Positions 62,620 to 64,000 of a stretch of DNA of 64,000 nt are shown here, piece after piece. The first letter of the stretch is position 1. Each line of letters starts with the position of its first letter. The translations under genes were made by a program, and so were the position numbers. The stretch spans positions 248,001-312,000 of the forward strand of contig CADCKQ010000002.1 in NCBI GenBank assembly GCA_902802045.1. The letters run 5' to 3'. The notes below the pieces were generated by a model. It was not told the DNA's origin, made no database searches, and saw only the letters and a list, made by a program, of their open reading frames with translations. The DNA is from Oscillospiraceae bacterium. GTDB lineage: Bacteria; Bacillota; Clostridia; Oscillospirales; Oscillospiraceae.

Positions 62620-62648
62620 ATTATAGTTTAGTAAAGCATGTTTGTCAA
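62620..62648 (-). promoter_or_regulatory. valS promoter (perfect consensus)
   Basis: TTGACA (62648-62643), 17-bp spacer, TATAAT (62625-62620); both hexamers match sigma-A consensus. It drives the T-box leader, valS and pcrA. Confidence 0.9.
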
Positions 62649-62707
62649 GAGTCTGATGCCATGCTCCCTGTCCTTCTGCAGACTGATTCTGCGGATTTAA
62701 TTTATTA

Positions 62708-62736
62708 TTGAATTTGAACGGCCAATCAATTATAAT
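62708..62736 (+). promoter_or_regulatory. glnS promoter
   Basis: TTGAAT (62708-62713), 17-bp spacer, TATAAT (62731-62736). The transcript starts about 24 bp before the ATG; no room for a leader. Confidence 0.75.
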
Positions 62737-62766
62737 TTTCATACTTTTTAGATCGAGGTTTCTCAA

Positions 62767-64000
62767 ATGGAAGAAAAAACAGGCAATTTTATCTGGCAGT
62801 TTGTGGAAGAAGACCTGTCCGAGGGGCAGAGATGTTACGGTATGCAGGTGCACACCCGTTTTCCGCCTGAGCCCAACGGATATCTTCATATAGGTCACTG
62901 CAAAGCTCTGACCATAGATTTCGGTACTGCCGAAAAATTTGGCGGGATATGCAACCTGAGAATGGACGATACGAATCCTGCCAAAGAAGATACAGAATAT
63001 GTCGAAGCCATCCAGGAGGATATCCACTGGCTGGGCTTTGATTGGGGTGACAGATTCTACTACGGCTCGGATTATTTTGAAAAAACCTATGAATACGCCA
63101 TAGAACTCATAAAAAAAGGACTTGCCTACGTATGTGAGCTCACTCCGGAGCAGTTTAAGGAATACAGAGGCGATATAGGAAAGCCTGCGATCTCACCATG
63201 GAGAGACAGGCCGGTCGAAGAGAATCTCGATCTGTTCGAGAGAATGAAGAACGGCGAATTCAAGGAAGGCCAATACACTCTGAGGGCAAAGATCGATCTC
63301 GCCTCCGGAAACTTCAATATGAGAGACCCCGTACTCTACCGCATAAGATATATCGAGCATCATCGCCAGGGTACGAAATGGTGCATATTCCCGATGTACG
63401 ACTTCGCGCACCCCATTCAGGACGCGCTTGAGGGCATTACACACTCGCTCTGTTCTTTGGAATATGAAGCGCACAGGCCCCTTTACAACTGGGTAGTCGA
63501 GAATGTCTCCATCCCGTATATCAAGCCGCGCCAGATTGAGTTTGCCAGGCTTGGCATAAACTATACTGTTATGTCAAAGAGAAAACTTCGCAAAATGGTC
63601 GAGGAGAACGTAGTTGACGGCTGGGACGACCCCAGGATGCCTACTCTCTGCGGGCTCAGAAGAAGAGGATACACTTCAGGTTCCATAAGAACTTTCTGTG
63701 AGAAGATCGGAGTTTCCAAGGTGGATTCGACAGTCGATATAGCACTTCTCGAGAGCTGCCTGAGAGACGATCTGAACCTGAAGGCAAAGAGGGTCATGGC
63801 CGTTCTCGAGCCGGTAAAGCTTACAATAACCAATTACCCCGATGGACAGAGCGAGCTTCTTGACATCGAAAACAACCCCGTGGATGAGAATGCGGGAACA
63901 AGAAAAGTCAGCTTCTCAAAGCACCTCTGGGTCGAAAAAGAGGACTTTATGGAAGTCCCTGCGAATAAATACAAACGCCTGTATCCGGGCAATGAAGTAA
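62767..64000 (+). CDS. glnS: Glutaminyl-tRNA synthetase (3' end beyond window)
   Basis: Class I synthetase that charges tRNA-Gln directly. The 5' about 411 codons are in the window; the reading frame is open to the edge. HIGH is in PNGYLHIGH (41-44) and the second motif is VMSKRKL near 270. [21 protein letters not shown] near 300 and RFPPEPNGY point to GlnRS, not bacterial GluRS. GAGG lies 8 nt before ATG 62767. Many Clostridia use the amidotransferase route instead, so its presence is of interest. Confidence 0.95.
   Translation, partial: MEEKTGNFIWQFVEEDLSEGQRCYGMQVHTRFPPEPNGYLHIGHCKALTIDFGTAEKFGGICNLRMDDTNPAKEDTEYVEAIQEDIHWLGFDWGDRFYYGSDYFEKTYEYAIELIKKGLAYVCELTPEQFKEYRGDIGKPAISPWRDRPVEENLDLFERMKNGEFKEGQYTLRAKIDLASGNFNMRDPVLYRIRYIEHHRQGTKWCIFPMYDFAHPIQDALEGITHSLCSLEYEAHRPLYNWVVENVSIPYIKPRQIEFARLGINYTVMSKRKLRKMVEENVVDGWDDPRMPTLCGLRRRGYTSGSIRTFCEKIGVSKVDSTVDIALLESCLRDDLNLKAKRVMAVLEPVKLTITNYPDGQSELLDIENNPVDENAGTRKVSFSKHLWVEKEDFMEVPANKYKRLYPGNEV

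Overview
This window looks like a chromosome segment of an anaerobic Firmicute of the class Clostridia, probably a Lachnospiraceae-like or related gut lineage. The evidence is the Firmicutes housekeeping order remA-gmk-rpoZ-priA-def-fmt-rsmB-rlmN-prpC-prkC-rsgA, a T-box leader in front of valS, a class B sortase, a DUF4364 protein, CdaA/CdaR, RemA, and a Re-type citrate synthase of the clostridial kind. The assignment to class is an inference from gene content. There are no phage genes, transposases, integrases or CRISPR arrays. Nearly all coding genes look intact; one membrane-protein gene is interrupted by an amber codon, and glnS is cut by the window edge.

Layout. (1) 0-1.9 kb: a GH13 amylosucrase-like enzyme on the plus strand, convergent on (2) a very long minus-strand run from a promoter at 18.6 kb down to 1.95 kb: mreB, ispD, ispF, cdaA, cdaR, rseC-like, yicC, remA, gmk, rpoZ, priA, def, fmt, rsmB, rlmN, prpC, prkC, rsgA and a small lipoprotein. 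Many of these genes overlap by a few bases. The run joins cell shape, isoprenoid precursors, c-di-AMP, nucleotide metabolism, replication restart, translation initiation and rRNA methylation, and ends in the PrpC/PrkC cell-wall-sensing pair. (3) 18.6-24.6 kb: rplS with its own promoter, leader and terminator. Upstream of it is an operon of a secreted surface protein ending in a VPVTG sorting signal, a class B sortase, and a pair of radical-SAM-associated proteins. A YitT-family membrane protein follows. (4) 24.7-34.1 kb is the accessory-looking part: a TIR-TM-Sel1 repeat protein, thiamine pyrophosphokinase, a HAD phosphatase, tRNA-Pro(CGG), an MFS transporter with an alpha/beta hydrolase, an HflK/HflC-like pair, a membrane gene split by a stop codon, a flavin-reductase-like protein with a C-terminal PCP_red-like domain, and tRNA-Gly(CCC). 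(5) 34.1-39.3 kb: an operon for making 2-oxoglutarate by the oxidative TCA half (Re-citrate synthase, aconitase, isocitrate dehydrogenase) with its own GntR/FCD regulator inside. A 42-bp palindrome overlaps its promoter. (6) 39.3-56.7 kb: another long minus-strand run from prfC to asnA, including a sirtuin, a cyclodeaminase-family protein, tmk, mltG, a U32 peptidase, alaS, hinT, comEC, holA, an RNase M5-like protein, nrdR, glmM, a hexapeptide-repeat protein, DUF4364 and asnA. (7) 56.7-64 kb: an Ala-rich helical protein, pcrA, valS with a complete T-box leader, and divergent glnS (partial).

Promoters were called by eye from -35/-10 pairs with 16-18 bp spacing; several are at or near consensus. 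Two terminators overlap the promoter of the following transcription unit (prfC and the Re-citrate synthase gene). The most distinctive items are the TIR-TM-Sel1 protein, the promoter buried in a terminator/operator palindrome, the flavin-reductase/PCP_red-like fusion, the one-sortase one-substrate locus and the amber-split membrane protein. I did not find a clearly new multi-gene system.
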